The position numbers and the translations under genes are program-made. Below the pieces are notes generated by a model, which worked only from the letters and a program-made list of their open reading frames with translations, ran no database searches and was not told the DNA's origin. Source: a bacterium (GTDB lineage: Bacteria; Verrucomicrobiota; Kiritimatiellia; UBA8416; CAMZLY01). From it: 22,446 nucleotides of DNA. The stretch covers positions 1-22,446 of the forward strand of contig DAOVUR010000004.1 in assembly GCA_030632465.1 (NCBI GenBank), written 5' to 3'. Position 1 is the first letter of the stretch. Every line of letters starts with the position of its first letter. Of the stretch, positions 7,864-16,132 are shown one piece after another.

Positions 7864-8478
7864 ATGAATGACAATAGATTTGGCTGGATAGTTGGTGGCA
7901 TTATATCAACAGTAATTGTACTGCTTCTGGCATTGCTAATTACGACCTGCGTCCATAAAACTAATTTAAAAAAGAGCCCCATACATAAAACAACTCATGT
8001 TAAAGAAACTTATGTATTACGTGACAAACCGAAACGTTTCAAGCCAAACACGTATAAACCTAATATAAAAGAGCAGGCCGCATCAGGATCTATAGACCTA
8101 GCAACATTCTCCCCCGGCCAATCACTCGTATTTGTTGACGATCCTCGCGCGTGGTGGGAAAGCGACAACGACAGAAATGATATAGAAGATGATCACTCCA
8201 TGCATATTGCAATGGAAGCCCCACTCCGCCGCCTTATTGATCTTGTCTCTGAACGTAATGCCACCCTCAAAATACAGGATAGCTACCGCCCTGCAGGAGT
8301 TCACAACAAGAAATCACTACATAAAGAAGGACGGGCTATCGATCTGACATGCGACAAATTAGGCCTCGAAGAGCTTGCGAAACTATGCTGGATGGCCGGT
8401 TTCGACTGGATATTTTACGAAGCAAACTCCAGGGGCGGCGCCCATGTTCACTGCTCAGTCAAAAGAAATATTAAATAA
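7864..8478 (+). CDS. Membrane-anchored Hedgehog-N-like / M15 D-Ala-D-Ala peptidase-like protein
   Basis: The 204-residue product has a transmembrane segment at about 9-30, a K/P/T-rich linker to about 75, and a C-terminal zinc-peptidase-like domain. The stretches SLHKEGRAIDLT (151-162), AGFDWIFYE (178-186) and AHVHCSVK (193-200) closely match the animal Hedgehog N-domain and its bacterial relatives. Expected zinc ligands H153, D160 and H196 are present, as are a catalytic-type E186 and H147 and H194. Compared with mouse Sonic hedgehog as I remember it, D139 replaces calcium ligand E127, two further calcium ligands are absent, and four extra residues separate the catalytic glutamate from the last histidine. 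The likely role is a cell-wall peptide hydrolase facing the periplasm, inferred from the fold. No clear Shine-Dalgarno precedes the ATG. Confidence 0.8.
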   Translation: MNDNRFGWIVGGIISTVIVLLLALLITTCVHKTNLKKSPIHKTTHVKETYVLRDKPKRFKPNTYKPNIKEQAASGSIDLATFSPGQSLVFVDDPRAWWESDNDRNDIEDDHSMHIAMEAPLRRLIDLVSERNATLKIQDSYRPAGVHNKKSLHKEGRAIDLTCDKLGLEELAKLCWMAGFDWIFYEANSRGGAHVHCSVKRNIK

Positions 8479-8661
8479 ATATAGATAAGTCCTCATGTAA
8501 ATAAGGGCTAGACCATCTTTACCATTGACTTACACGCCCATAATTCATAGGATGTGTATAAGTTGAGGTGGGATAAGCTATAAAACAGTAGTATAAATTG
8601 ATAATAAAGCTCTTTATTAGTAAGATTTAATCTGTGAAACCATAAAACAGTGAGGTAAGTA
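8479..8661. other. Spacer before the secreted modular protein
   Basis: Contains a weak 6-bp hairpin (AGTCCT with AGGGCT) just after the peptidase gene, the promoter-like TTGACT/TAGGAT at 8525-8553, and an imperfect inverted repeat (ACTTACAC with GTGTATAAGT) around the promoter spacer. The leader to the ATG at 8662 is about 100 bases and AT-rich. No RNA gene is recognised. Confidence 0.45.
8525..8553 (+). promoter_or_regulatory. Candidate promoter of the secreted modular protein
   Basis: TTGACT (8525-8530, 5 of 6) and TAGGAT (8548-8553, 4 of 6) are separated by exactly 17 bases on the plus strand, about 109 bases before the start codon. An imperfect inverted repeat spans the spacer. Confidence 0.4.
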
Positions 8662-9984
8662 ATGAAAAATATATTTGCAGCCATTGCACTAAGTGTATTT
8701 ACTACAGTAGCACTAGCAGGGACAAACGTTGTGCCAACAGCATACGACTTCGAGACAGGCACTGCCGGTGATAACATAATCGAGCAATCTAACGGTTGGG
8801 TTGGCGCAGAAGTGGATGCCGCAAAGATCCTCGGCGAAACTTATATTTACACCAAACCTAAGCCGTTACCAGACCCACACACTAAAATCTTAAGCATCAC
8901 TGCCGAAATAACGAATGAAGTTTCCAGTAGTGGCAGCGAAATTGTCTATGTTGACACAATGATCAACCCTACACCATGGGACTTAGAAGCGCCTCCTGTT
9001 GTTCCTGCAGGAGCACAGGTTGCTGCCTACGTTAACACTAATGGACACCTCGCTATTTGGCATAAGATAGAGAACTCCACAAATCAATGGACTGTTCTAG
9101 AAGATACAAGTATCACAACAGATGAATGGTTCCGACTAACTTTCAAAATGGATTACGTAACGACTGTAGGTTTTGGTCTTCATACATTCAGCGTAATACT
9201 AGATGGACAGGTAGTGACAAATGCCACAGGCGCTTACGCCGGTACTGGTGGCGAAAGATTCCTGATGGCATTTAACGATACCTCAATATCCTCAGTAACA
9301 TTCCAGGGGACAGCTAAAATTGATGACTTCCACTACGCTACAAACAATCCTAACCCAGACGTAACTCTATACGCAATATTATCCAGTGTTGATAATGCAA
9401 GCAAAGTTGCTATCGCCCCACTTGGCACTACCTACGTAGAAGAAAACAGCAACCAGACATATACCATAACAACAGTCGGCGACGGCGTGGTTGGCGATGT
9501 CCTTGTTGACTCTGTCTCCATAGGTGCAACAAACTCCTACACATTCCTCAACGTCACAAACGCACATACCATCGAGGTAATTGCCGCCGTCACAGATACA
9601 ACGAATGGCGTACCAATTGCATGGCTAGACTCTTACGGTATTACAGGCGGTGTAGATACTGCCGATACTGATGGCGACGGAACACTTGACTGGCAGGAAT
9701 ATGCAGCTGGTACTATTCCGGACGTATCAAACTCCGTCTTCCGCATCCTAGATGTTGTCTATGATGCAGGTGGCTCAAACTCCGTATCATACTACGCATC
9801 AACAAACAGTGGCGTAACAAACGGAATCAACATCATGAGAACAACTAATCTCATAGACTCCACATGGATCACTGTTCAGGAAGACTGGCCTCGTGCTGCT
9901 GACGGAACAAACGTTTGGTGGGATACTGCTCCTCCAGCTGATCCTGCATTCTACAAACCAGTGATTATCTGGGTCGTAGAATAA
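8662..9984 (+). CDS. Secreted multidomain protein with concanavalin-like, InlB-repeat-like and calcium-loop regions
   Basis: The 440-residue product begins with a standard signal peptide (cleavage likely after A19 in VALA|G). Residues about 25-230 look like a LamG/concanavalin-type jelly roll (YDFETGTAGD near the start; WTVLEDTSITTDEWFRLTF; IDDFHYA). Residues about 235-315 match the repeat found in many secreted proteins that reads YTIT...VGDVLVDSVSIGA..SYTFLNV...HTI. Then WLDSYGITGG leads to an EF-hand/dockerin-like calcium loop with D335, D337, D339 and E346, and a tail with TTNLIDSTW. No catalytic motif and no PEP-CTERM or sortase signal are visible. It may bind a surface or a polysaccharide; that is inference. 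GAGG precedes the ATG by 6-7 bases, and the gene has its own promoter-like site and terminator. Confidence 0.8.
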   Translation: MKNIFAAIALSVFTTVALAGTNVVPTAYDFETGTAGDNIIEQSNGWVGAEVDAAKILGETYIYTKPKPLPDPHTKILSITAEITNEVSSSGSEIVYVDTMINPTPWDLEAPPVVPAGAQVAAYVNTNGHLAIWHKIENSTNQWTVLEDTSITTDEWFRLTFKMDYVTTVGFGLHTFSVILDGQVVTNATGAYAGTGGERFLMAFNDTSISSVTFQGTAKIDDFHYATNNPNPDVTLYAILSSVDNASKVAIAPLGTTYVEENSNQTYTITTVGDGVVGDVLVDSVSIGATNSYTFLNVTNAHTIEVIAAVTDTTNGVPIAWLDSYGITGGVDTADTDGDGTLDWQEYAAGTIPDVSNSVFRILDVVYDAGGSNSVSYYASTNSGVTNGINIMRTTNLIDSTWITVQEDWPRAADGTNVWWDTAPPADPAFYKPVIIWVVE

Positions 9985-9999
9985 CGATAATAGAATCGC

Positions 10000-10036
10000 A
10001 AAACGCGATACGGTTAACCCCGTATCGCGTTTTTTT
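10000..10036 (+). terminator. Intrinsic terminator after the secreted modular protein
   Basis: AACGCGATACGG (10002-10013) pairs perfectly with CCGTATCGCGTT (10020-10031) around a 6-base loop, and the stem runs into a seven-T tract, 16 bases after the stop codon. On the other strand only four T follow the stem, so it may weakly stop prmA transcripts too. Confidence 0.92.
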
Positions 10037-10093
10037 GTTTCAGAGAATGCAAGCAGGCACATACTTCCAAGAGCTGACAGTCCAGTATGCGAC

Positions 10094-10116
10094 GCTACCT
10101 CTCGGAGATAGGTAGC
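10094..10116 (-). terminator. Possible hairpin terminator of prmA
   Basis: GCTACCT (10094-10100) and AGGTAGC (10110-10116) form a perfect 7-bp stem with a 9-base loop, starting 8 bases after the prmA stop on the minus strand. There is no T tract, so it could instead protect the mRNA 3' end. Confidence 0.35.
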
Positions 10117-10124
10117 TACTCTAA

Positions 10125-11036
10125 CTACCCGCGCCTAAACAGCCCACTTGTCCACTCATCTGCTTCAAACGTTTTGATCTGCACAAATCCAAGTTTCACA
10201 AATACCGTGCTAACCTTTTCATACTCCTCAGTAAGAATCCCGGCTAGCATTAACCTAGAATCAGGGCCAATAGCAACCAAAGATTCTATAACAGCAGAAT
10301 ATTCAACCAGTATATGAGCGAGAATATTTGCACATACAATATCAGCAGTTTTATCTATCCCCGGCTCCTTCAGATCAGCCACACGGAAATCTATCTCACC
10401 ACCAACCCCATTTGCATCACTATTCTTACGCGCTATCTCCACTGATAATTCATCAATATCAATCGCAACAGTATCACGCAAACCTAACTTAACTGCCGCA
10501 ATTGATAAAATTCCAGATCCGCAACCTAGATCAATAAATCTTTTTTCAGGAAACTCTTCACTAAGCTCATCAATAAAGTTAAGGCACCCCCTAGTCGTGC
10601 CATGATTACCCGTACCAAAACTCATGCCAGGGTCAACCTCAATCACGCAATCCCCCGCCTCAGCCTCATAAAACTCCCATGACGGCTTAACAACAATGTG
10701 CTTTGATACACGGGTTGTGTGAAAGAACTCCTTCCATGCATCCTGCCAGCTATTACTAGGCATACTACTGGTTGTCACACCCCACCTATTTGCTGGCGAC
10801 AAATCTTGCAACAAAGATTCCACCTGCTGCCGTAAAGACTCCACCTCGCCAGCAGTATCACAAAACATCTCAACCACAGCACTATCTTCGTCCTCCTCAT
10901 GCCATGATGTAGGATTACACCCTAACGTCTCCAGCATTGCCTGCACAATATCAGCAAACTCTCGCCCCGCCTCAATCCGCAGCACATAGACAAGATCATC
11001 CTCTTTCACACTATCTATCGATTCTTTTACAGTCAT
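10125..11036 (-). CDS. prmA: Ribosomal protein L11 methyltransferase
   Basis: SAM-dependent enzyme that methylates lysines and the N-terminus of ribosomal protein L11. The product is 303 residues, normal for the family. An N-terminal substrate-recognition domain precedes WQDAWKEFFHTTRVSKHIVVK. The PrmA signature DPGMSFGTGNHGTT lies at 135-148, the SAM-binding motif I DLGCGSGILSIAA starts at D169, and DIVCANIL (232-239) is the catalytic-side motif. AGGAA six bases before the ATG supports this start. The gene follows the M48 protease gene after 52 bases, which may mean co-transcription; the two functions are not obviously related. Confidence 0.95.
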   Translation of the reverse strand: MTVKESIDSVKEDDLVYVLRIEAGREFADIVQAMLETLGCNPTSWHEEDEDSAVVEMFCDTAGEVESLRQQVESLLQDLSPANRWGVTTSSMPSNSWQDAWKEFFHTTRVSKHIVVKPSWEFYEAEAGDCVIEVDPGMSFGTGNHGTTRGCLNFIDELSEEFPEKRFIDLGCGSGILSIAAVKLGLRDTVAIDIDELSVEIARKNSDANGVGGEIDFRVADLKEPGIDKTADIVCANILAHILVEYSAVIESLVAIGPDSRLMLAGILTEEYEKVSTVFVKLGFVQIKTFEADEWTSGLFRRG

Positions 11037-11078
11037 TTTCGTTTCCTATACATGCGGAGTCCATTTTTTCTTCCATCA

Positions 11079-11106
11079 TTTTCAACTTTTAATTTTCAAT
11101 TTTTCC
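11079..11106. repeat. Tandem heptamer array at the 3' end of the M48 protease gene
   Basis: Four 7-base units, TTTTCAA, CTTTTAA, TTTTCAA and TTTTTCC, run through the M48 stop codon (11089-11091) and its last codons. Three of them resemble the units at 22411-22431. Confidence 0.55.
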
Positions 11107-12330
11107 TTCAATCGCCCTTATTCTCTGCAGTACGGGCGGATGACTATAAGTCAAAAATACCGTAAATGGGTGCGGAGTAAGATTGCTAAGATTATCCACC
11201 GAAAGCTGTTTTAACCCAGAGATCATGCTCTCACCAAGCCCCGAAGTCTCAGCTGCATAAGCATCAGCCTGAAACTCATGTTTACGAGAAATAATACTCT
11301 CAACAATCCCCACCAACATAGATACTGGCGAATATAAAAACCCGAACAGAAACAGACTCATATAGATAGAAAGATTATCAACTCCAAAAGCAGCAAATAA
11401 CCCTTCATTATTTAAGCATAAGCCCAGCAAGAAAAACATAAAACAGCTAACAACCAAAGATCTGACAATAGCAGAAGGAATATGCTTCAGTTTATAATGC
11501 CCCATCTCATGCGCAATAATCGCTACAAGTTCATCCACAGAATGATTCTTGATCAACGTATCATACAACACAATCCTGCGCGTCTTACCAAAACCAGTAA
11601 AAAATGCATTCGACTTTGATGACCTCTTAGAGCCATCCATACAGAAGACACCCTTCATCTTGAACCCTTGAGATTTCGCATACGCCTCTATAGCATCACG
11701 TAGCTCTCCATCTTCCAGCGGTGTGAACTTATTAAAGATTGGCATAATCACATAAGGCGCAATAAACATCAGGAAAATCTGCAAAGCCGCAACAGCACCC
11801 CAACAATAGAGCCATGCCAAATCACCTAGCCCACCAAAAATCCATAGTACTAAAGAAAATATTGCACCACCCAGAATAAACATCAAAAGCATCGACTTAA
11901 AAAAGTCCGCCACAAAAGTCTTTGGCGTAGTACGGTTAAATCCATACTTCTTCTCAATAACAAAAGTACTATAGATAGAGAACGGCAAACCTAGAACAGT
12001 AACCGTCAGCATCATAAAATATGCAAAGCAAACTCCCGTCAAGATCGGCCCCAGCGATAGGCTTCTCACAATGCCATCGATCCAACCAAAGCCACCAGCC
12101 AGAATAAAGATTACTAAAACAACAGTATTGATAGAGTCAACAAATAATCCCCACCTAGTTGTCTCACGCAGATAATCCTGCGACTTGCCGTACTTCTCCG
12201 CATCATAATACCCCTTAAACTCCTCAGGAATATCAGGCGAAACAGCCTTAAGGTTCAAAAGATCAGACGTACTTTCCAATAGATAGCGAAACGCTATAAT
12301 TGCCAATATTATAATCAGGTATATATTCAT
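11089..12330 (-). CDS. M48 family (Ste24/CAAX protease 1-like) membrane zinc metalloprotease
   Basis: Integral-membrane zinc protease of 413 residues with about seven hydrophobic segments. The zinc motif HEMGH places H274, E275 and H278 in the active site, and HEFQADAYA supplies the third ligand, E352, with the conserved D356. The order (N-terminal helices, a domain with GVFCMDGSKRSSKSNAFFTGF, HExxH, two helices, EFQAD) is that of Ste24 rather than the shorter HtpX. In bacteria, relatives act in membrane-protein quality control; the substrate here is unknown. The annotated ATG lies 19 bases from a strong AAGGAGG, while an in-frame ATA at 12340-12342 lies at the ideal seven bases, so the real start may be four codons earlier. 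The last codons fall in a heptamer array. Confidence 0.93.
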   Translation of the reverse strand: MNIYLIIILAIIAFRYLLESTSDLLNLKAVSPDIPEEFKGYYDAEKYGKSQDYLRETTRWGLFVDSINTVVLVIFILAGGFGWIDGIVRSLSLGPILTGVCFAYFMMLTVTVLGLPFSIYSTFVIEKKYGFNRTTPKTFVADFFKSMLLMFILGGAIFSLVLWIFGGLGDLAWLYCWGAVAALQIFLMFIAPYVIMPIFNKFTPLEDGELRDAIEAYAKSQGFKMKGVFCMDGSKRSSKSNAFFTGFGKTRRIVLYDTLIKNHSVDELVAIIAHEMGHYKLKHIPSAIVRSLVVSCFMFFLLGLCLNNEGLFAAFGVDNLSIYMSLFLFGFLYSPVSMLVGIVESIISRKHEFQADAYAAETSGLGESMISGLKQLSVDNLSNLTPHPFTVFLTYSHPPVLQRIRAIEGKIEN

Positions 12331-12392
12331 GGCAGAAACTATAGCAAAGCCTCCTTATTAAATTCAACCACTAAGCATCCCTAATCACTTCA

Positions 12393-12412
12393 TCCTAATC
12401 CTACTCCTAATC
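12393..12412. repeat. Hexamer tandem repeat (TCCTAA type)
   Basis: TCCTAA, TCCTAC, TCCTAA and a partial TC follow one another directly. The same unit, with TCGTAA variants, recurs downstream of recD at 22228-22239 and 22285-22297. Confidence 0.6.
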
Positions 12413-12479
12413 ATTTTAACCCGCCAGAACCTCTAACCCTCATTTCCATTTTTCACTTCATAAATATAATCCCTATATT

Positions 12480-12546
12480 GCAAGTTTACTATCGACTTTT
12501 ACGCTCTTTCTCGCTAGCGTAAATGGCAATAAATATAGAAACTTGC
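12480..12546. repeat. Nested two-stem inverted repeat upstream of recC
   Basis: The outer arms GCAAGTTT(a)CTAT (12480-12492) and ATAGAAACTTGC (12535-12546) pair over 12 bp with one bulged base. Inside them TTTACGCT (12498-12505) and AGCGTAAA (12516-12523) form a perfect 8-bp stem. The right end is 46 bases before the recC start codon. Confidence 0.7.
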
Positions 12547-12592
12547 TGACAACTAATTTTATAAACGGCAACAGGGAAAACAAGAGACGCAA

Positions 12593-15500
12593 ATGAGACC
12601 TTTAGTAGTAAACTGGAGCAATAAACTCGAAAATATGGCGGACAATATGTTTAGCTCTCTCTATGGAGAGAATGCTATCTGGAATAACCCCATGACTCCA
12701 CGTTGCATTGTCACTAACAGCCCTGTCATGCAAGCATGGCTCCGCCACTACTTTATTTTCGACTGGTCAAAACGTAACGGATCCCCTGTTCTTGCGAACT
12801 GTGATTTCCAGTTACTATACCCCTTTATCAACGACTGGATGGATACCCTTCTGATCGATCACACTGGCGCCGAACATGCTGACAGAAGCCCCCGGAATCA
12901 CCCATATTCAACCATAAACTTGAAATGGCGTATCTACCGACTACTTGTAGATGATAAGCTGGATGATATAATCTTCGAAACAATAAAAAAATATTTAGGA
13001 AACGCCCCAACACCACGTCGACAGTTTCAGCTGGCTGGTAAGCTGGCAACCATATTCGACGATTATCAAGTATACCGTTACGATATTGTTACTACATGGA
13101 AGAACAAGAGCAATGATTGGCAAGCAAGATTATGGGCGTTGCTAATTGAGGAGAACAAAAACTCCTACGCAAACCTATTCCGTAAAATTGATAATGTAGA
13201 CACCGACCTAGCAAAAGCATTTGACAACAAATATGAACAAGTTGCAGTTTTTGGTACTACCACCATGCCACTACCATATATTAGTTTTCTTAATGAGGTT
13301 TTACCTAAAGTTGTTGATGTTGACATCTATGTTCTTAACCCCGGTAAAGAATACTGGCTTGAAGATGTTTCAGAACGTAAAAACAAGAGCATACAAGAAA
13401 AACTTAAACTTGCAGATTTAATAATACCAGACGATCCACTTACTGCACCGGAAAAAGGACATGACCTGCTATGTAGCCTAGGCGAAAGCCTGCAGGAACA
13501 TCTTTATGTGCTAAACGAACAGTGCTACGAAGGTGACTGCGATCTTTTCGAGGCAAATAAGAACAGATCACTTCTTGATAAACTGCAAAACGAGATACTT
13601 GAGAACTACACAAAAGAAAGCAGCAACGAGGAGCGGGAGTACCCACAAGATGATGACTCAATTCAGGTTCACATCTGCCACAGCGCACGTCGTGAAGTTG
13701 AGATACTGCATGATTATCTACTAGACTGGCTAACTAACGAGAAGAGCAATGGCGAAAAACTGCAGCCGCACCAAATACAAGTCCTCGTATCTGATATGGA
13801 AACATATGCACCGCACATTGATGCAATCTTCAGCTCGACAGTAAAGAACTCAATCAAATCAGTTCCGTATGCAATTGACGCGCGAACATCATCTGCCGAC
13901 AGCGAAATACTAAATGCCTTTATGTCGATCTGCAATATCGTAACTAGCCGTTTCCAAGTCACCTCAATCATAGATCTACTTGCCACCGAATCAATTTTGG
14001 AATCATTTAATCTCACCCAATCCAATCTCACCACCATCGAAAGCATCGTCAGCGCTGCCAATATACGATGGGGACTAGATGCCAAACATCGAGAAGATAT
14101 CGCAAATGTAACTATGCCTGCTTATATGACATGGGAATACGGATTAGACCGACTTTTAGCAGGCTACGCAACAGGGGAATCAGACTGGCATGATGATCTG
14201 CTAACTGTTGATCATGTCGAAGGTTCATCCGCAGAAGTGCTAGGGAAATTAGCCAAATTCATCCACAAGTTAAAATATTACAACAACGAGACGGACAATA
14301 ACAGAACTCTAGCTGACTGGTATGAATTCCTTGCCGAACTACTTGATACATTCTTTGTCTCAACTGAAAACACATACCGCGAGATATCCCGAATACGTAG
14401 TGCTATTAATGACTTGATACCACTAGGAACAAACAGCGGTATGGATGAAAAAGAAATACCTTTTGAAGTCATCGTTGCACACCTCAGCCAGGCTCTTGCT
14501 AGAAATACATCAGGTGACAGCCTAACCCCAAACTCTGTTATCTTCTGTCAGCTACGCCCCATGAACAGTCACCCATCAGAAATAACCTGCTTACTCGGGC
14601 TAAACGATAGTACATTCCCAAGAAAAGATAACCGCCCCACCTTCGATCTACTGGAACAAACAAGGCGAAAAGGTGACCGCTCCCTCCGCCGTGATGATCG
14701 ATGCGCCTTTCTTGAATCAATAGTTAATGCCAGAAAAAAACTTTACTTGAGCTATACAGGCAGATCAGATAAAGACAACGAAGCCATTCCTCCATCAATC
14801 GTATTGCAAGAATTAAAGGATTATCTGAGCAACAACTATAAAATGAAGAAAATCACACTTTTTGATGGAAGCAATGGTTTACCGTTCGAAACCCTACACC
14901 ACTTAAATGCCATACACCCAGACTACTTCAATGATACTGATAACAAATTATTTTCCTACTCAAACCAGACCTTTATGGCGACCAAACAGTTAATAAATAG
15001 CAAGAAACATCAAGATGATATCAATTTTTCTGAACCACTCATAGAACCAACCCTACCTACAGTAATAGAGCTACAAGAATTAAAAGATTTCTTCATAAAC
15101 CCAGCTAAACAGTTCTATAAAAAGAATCTAGAAATTCAATTAGGTTCTAAGAGATCAATATTACCAGATAATGATGAGCCCATGACAGTCGACGCATTAT
15201 CAAGTTACAACCTAAAGTCGACCATATTAAGCAAACTTCAAGAATCAGGCTTTACAAAATTCAATAACAGAGAGCTAACAAAAAGCGAAAAAGTTAACGG
15301 CAATATCCCGCTCAGTAAAACTGGAGACGATGCCATCCAGAAAATAACGGCTGACATTACGATCTGGACTGAAAACTTTTTTAGCATTAACGATACAGAG
15401 TGCAACAGCATCAGAGCTGCAATCTCAACACAAGAAGGAACTGAAGAAACTCCATCAGAACTCACCATATCTATGGATAACATAGGTGCAATAAACATTC

Positions 15501-16132
15501 ATGGTTCACAGAGAATATTCAAATTAGAATGTCTTAACAACAAAGATAACCAGGTTAACAGTACTGGCAAGAACACTAATAGAGCTGGAACAGAAACTTT
15601 TAATATACAACTAGAAGTCAGGCCATCAAGCCTTAAGACTAAGGATAAAATACGCGCATGGGTATCGCACCTCTTTACATGCTCCGTAACTGACAATATA
15701 GACTATACTATCACCATCGGAATGAATTCAAAAAACAGATGCGAAAGTATTGCCTTTAGATCTTTGGAAAAAGAACTTGCTACTAAAGAACTTAAAAAAC
15801 TACTAGAACTATATATTCAAGGACAGACGCGCCCACTCCCATTTGCTCCCGAAACATCAGCCGCGTATTACGAACACCTTAACCCAAACAAAGAAACTGA
15901 CAAGACTCCAGAACATACAACAGCAATATACTCAGCAGTAAACAGATGGGGGTCACGCAAAAGTAATACCGTACCGCGCCCAGAATGTCTAGATGACTCA
16001 TTATTTCACGCATTTGGAGAAGACGGCCCTGCATATATTCACGGTAATGAAAACCCCACCTTTGCTGAAGTAGCAATTAATTTTTTTACTCCTATGCTTA
16101 AAAAAGACAAGCTAGAAGAGGAGGAAAAATAG
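12593..16132 (+). CDS. recC: Exodeoxyribonuclease V subunit gamma, RecC
   Basis: Chi-recognition and scaffold subunit of the RecBCD helicase-nuclease, which resects double-strand breaks for homologous recombination. The 1179-residue product is slightly longer than E. coli RecC. Family stretches include IVTNSPVMQAWLRHYF near the N-terminus, CQLRPMNSHPSEITCLLGLN, FDLLEQTRRKGDRSLRRDDR with D701-D702, and LYLSYTGRSDKDNEAIPPS. As expected for RecC, the helicase-like domains lack a Walker A motif and the C-terminal nuclease fold has no catalytic set. The Shine-Dalgarno is weak (AGAG, about 7 bases upstream), so translation may be low. The stop overlaps the recB GTG by one base. A nested hairpin lies just upstream. 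Confidence 0.95.
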   Translation: MRPLVVNWSNKLENMADNMFSSLYGENAIWNNPMTPRCIVTNSPVMQAWLRHYFIFDWSKRNGSPVLANCDFQLLYPFINDWMDTLLIDHTGAEHADRSPRNHPYSTINLKWRIYRLLVDDKLDDIIFETIKKYLGNAPTPRRQFQLAGKLATIFDDYQVYRYDIVTTWKNKSNDWQARLWALLIEENKNSYANLFRKIDNVDTDLAKAFDNKYEQVAVFGTTTMPLPYISFLNEVLPKVVDVDIYVLNPGKEYWLEDVSERKNKSIQEKLKLADLIIPDDPLTAPEKGHDLLCSLGESLQEHLYVLNEQCYEGDCDLFEANKNRSLLDKLQNEILENYTKESSNEEREYPQDDDSIQVHICHSARREVEILHDYLLDWLTNEKSNGEKLQPHQIQVLVSDMETYAPHIDAIFSSTVKNSIKSVPYAIDARTSSADSEILNAFMSICNIVTSRFQVTSIIDLLATESILESFNLTQSNLTTIESIVSAANIRWGLDAKHREDIANVTMPAYMTWEYGLDRLLAGYATGESDWHDDLLTVDHVEGSSAEVLGKLAKFIHKLKYYNNETDNNRTLADWYEFLAELLDTFFVSTENTYREISRIRSAINDLIPLGTNSGMDEKEIPFEVIVAHLSQALARNTSGDSLTPNSVIFCQLRPMNSHPSEITCLLGLNDSTFPRKDNRPTFDLLEQTRRKGDRSLRRDDRCAFLESIVNARKKLYLSYTGRSDKDNEAIPPSIVLQELKDYLSNNYKMKKITLFDGSNGLPFETLHHLNAIHPDYFNDTDNKLFSYSNQTFMATKQLINSKKHQDDINFSEPLIEPTLPTVIELQELKDFFINPAKQFYKKNLEIQLGSKRSILPDNDEPMTVDALSSYNLKSTILSKLQESGFTKFNNRELTKSEKVNGNIPLSKTGDDAIQKITADITIWTENFFSINDTECNSIRAAISTQEGTEETPSELTISMDNIGAINIHGSQRIFKLECLNNKDNQVNSTGKNTNRAGTETFNIQLEVRPSSLKTKDKIRAWVSHLFTCSVTDNIDYTITIGMNSKNRCESIAFRSLEKELATKELKKLLELYIQGQTRPLPFAPETSAAYYEHLNPNKETDKTPEHTTAIYSAVNRWGSRKSNTVPRPECLDDSLFHAFGEDGPAYIHGNENPTFAEVAINFFTPMLKKDKLEEEEK

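Larger units (their letters stand above)
12331..12592. other. Divergent spacer between the M48 protease and recC
   Basis: Contains a Shine-Dalgarno for the M48 gene (12350-12356), hexamer repeats of the TCCTAA type (12393-12410), an AACCCGCC word (12418-12425), two TTT.CA-type heptamers (12443-12456), and the nested inverted repeat at 12480-12546. I could not identify convincing -35/-10 pairs for either gene; a TATAAA at 12560-12565 lies 27 bases before the recC ATG but lacks a good partner. Confidence 0.5.

Noticed and set aside
7948..7956. Possible lipobox (ITTC) in the Hedgehog-like protein
   Set aside because: Position -1 is T rather than G, A or S, and the hydrophobic segment is long enough to be a simple membrane anchor.
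11089..12330. M48 protease as a counterpart of ptrA in the E. coli recC-ptrA-recB-recD cluster
   Set aside because: PtrA is an M16 pitrilysin of a different family, and this gene is on the opposite strand, so the proximity is probably coincidental.
12393..12456. Possible CRISPR-like array in the recC upstream spacer
   Set aside because: The units are 6-7 bases and directly tandem, with no spacers and no cas genes nearby.
12543..12565. Promoter for recC from TTGCTG and TATAAA
   Set aside because: The spacing is only 11 bases, too short for a sigma-70 promoter.
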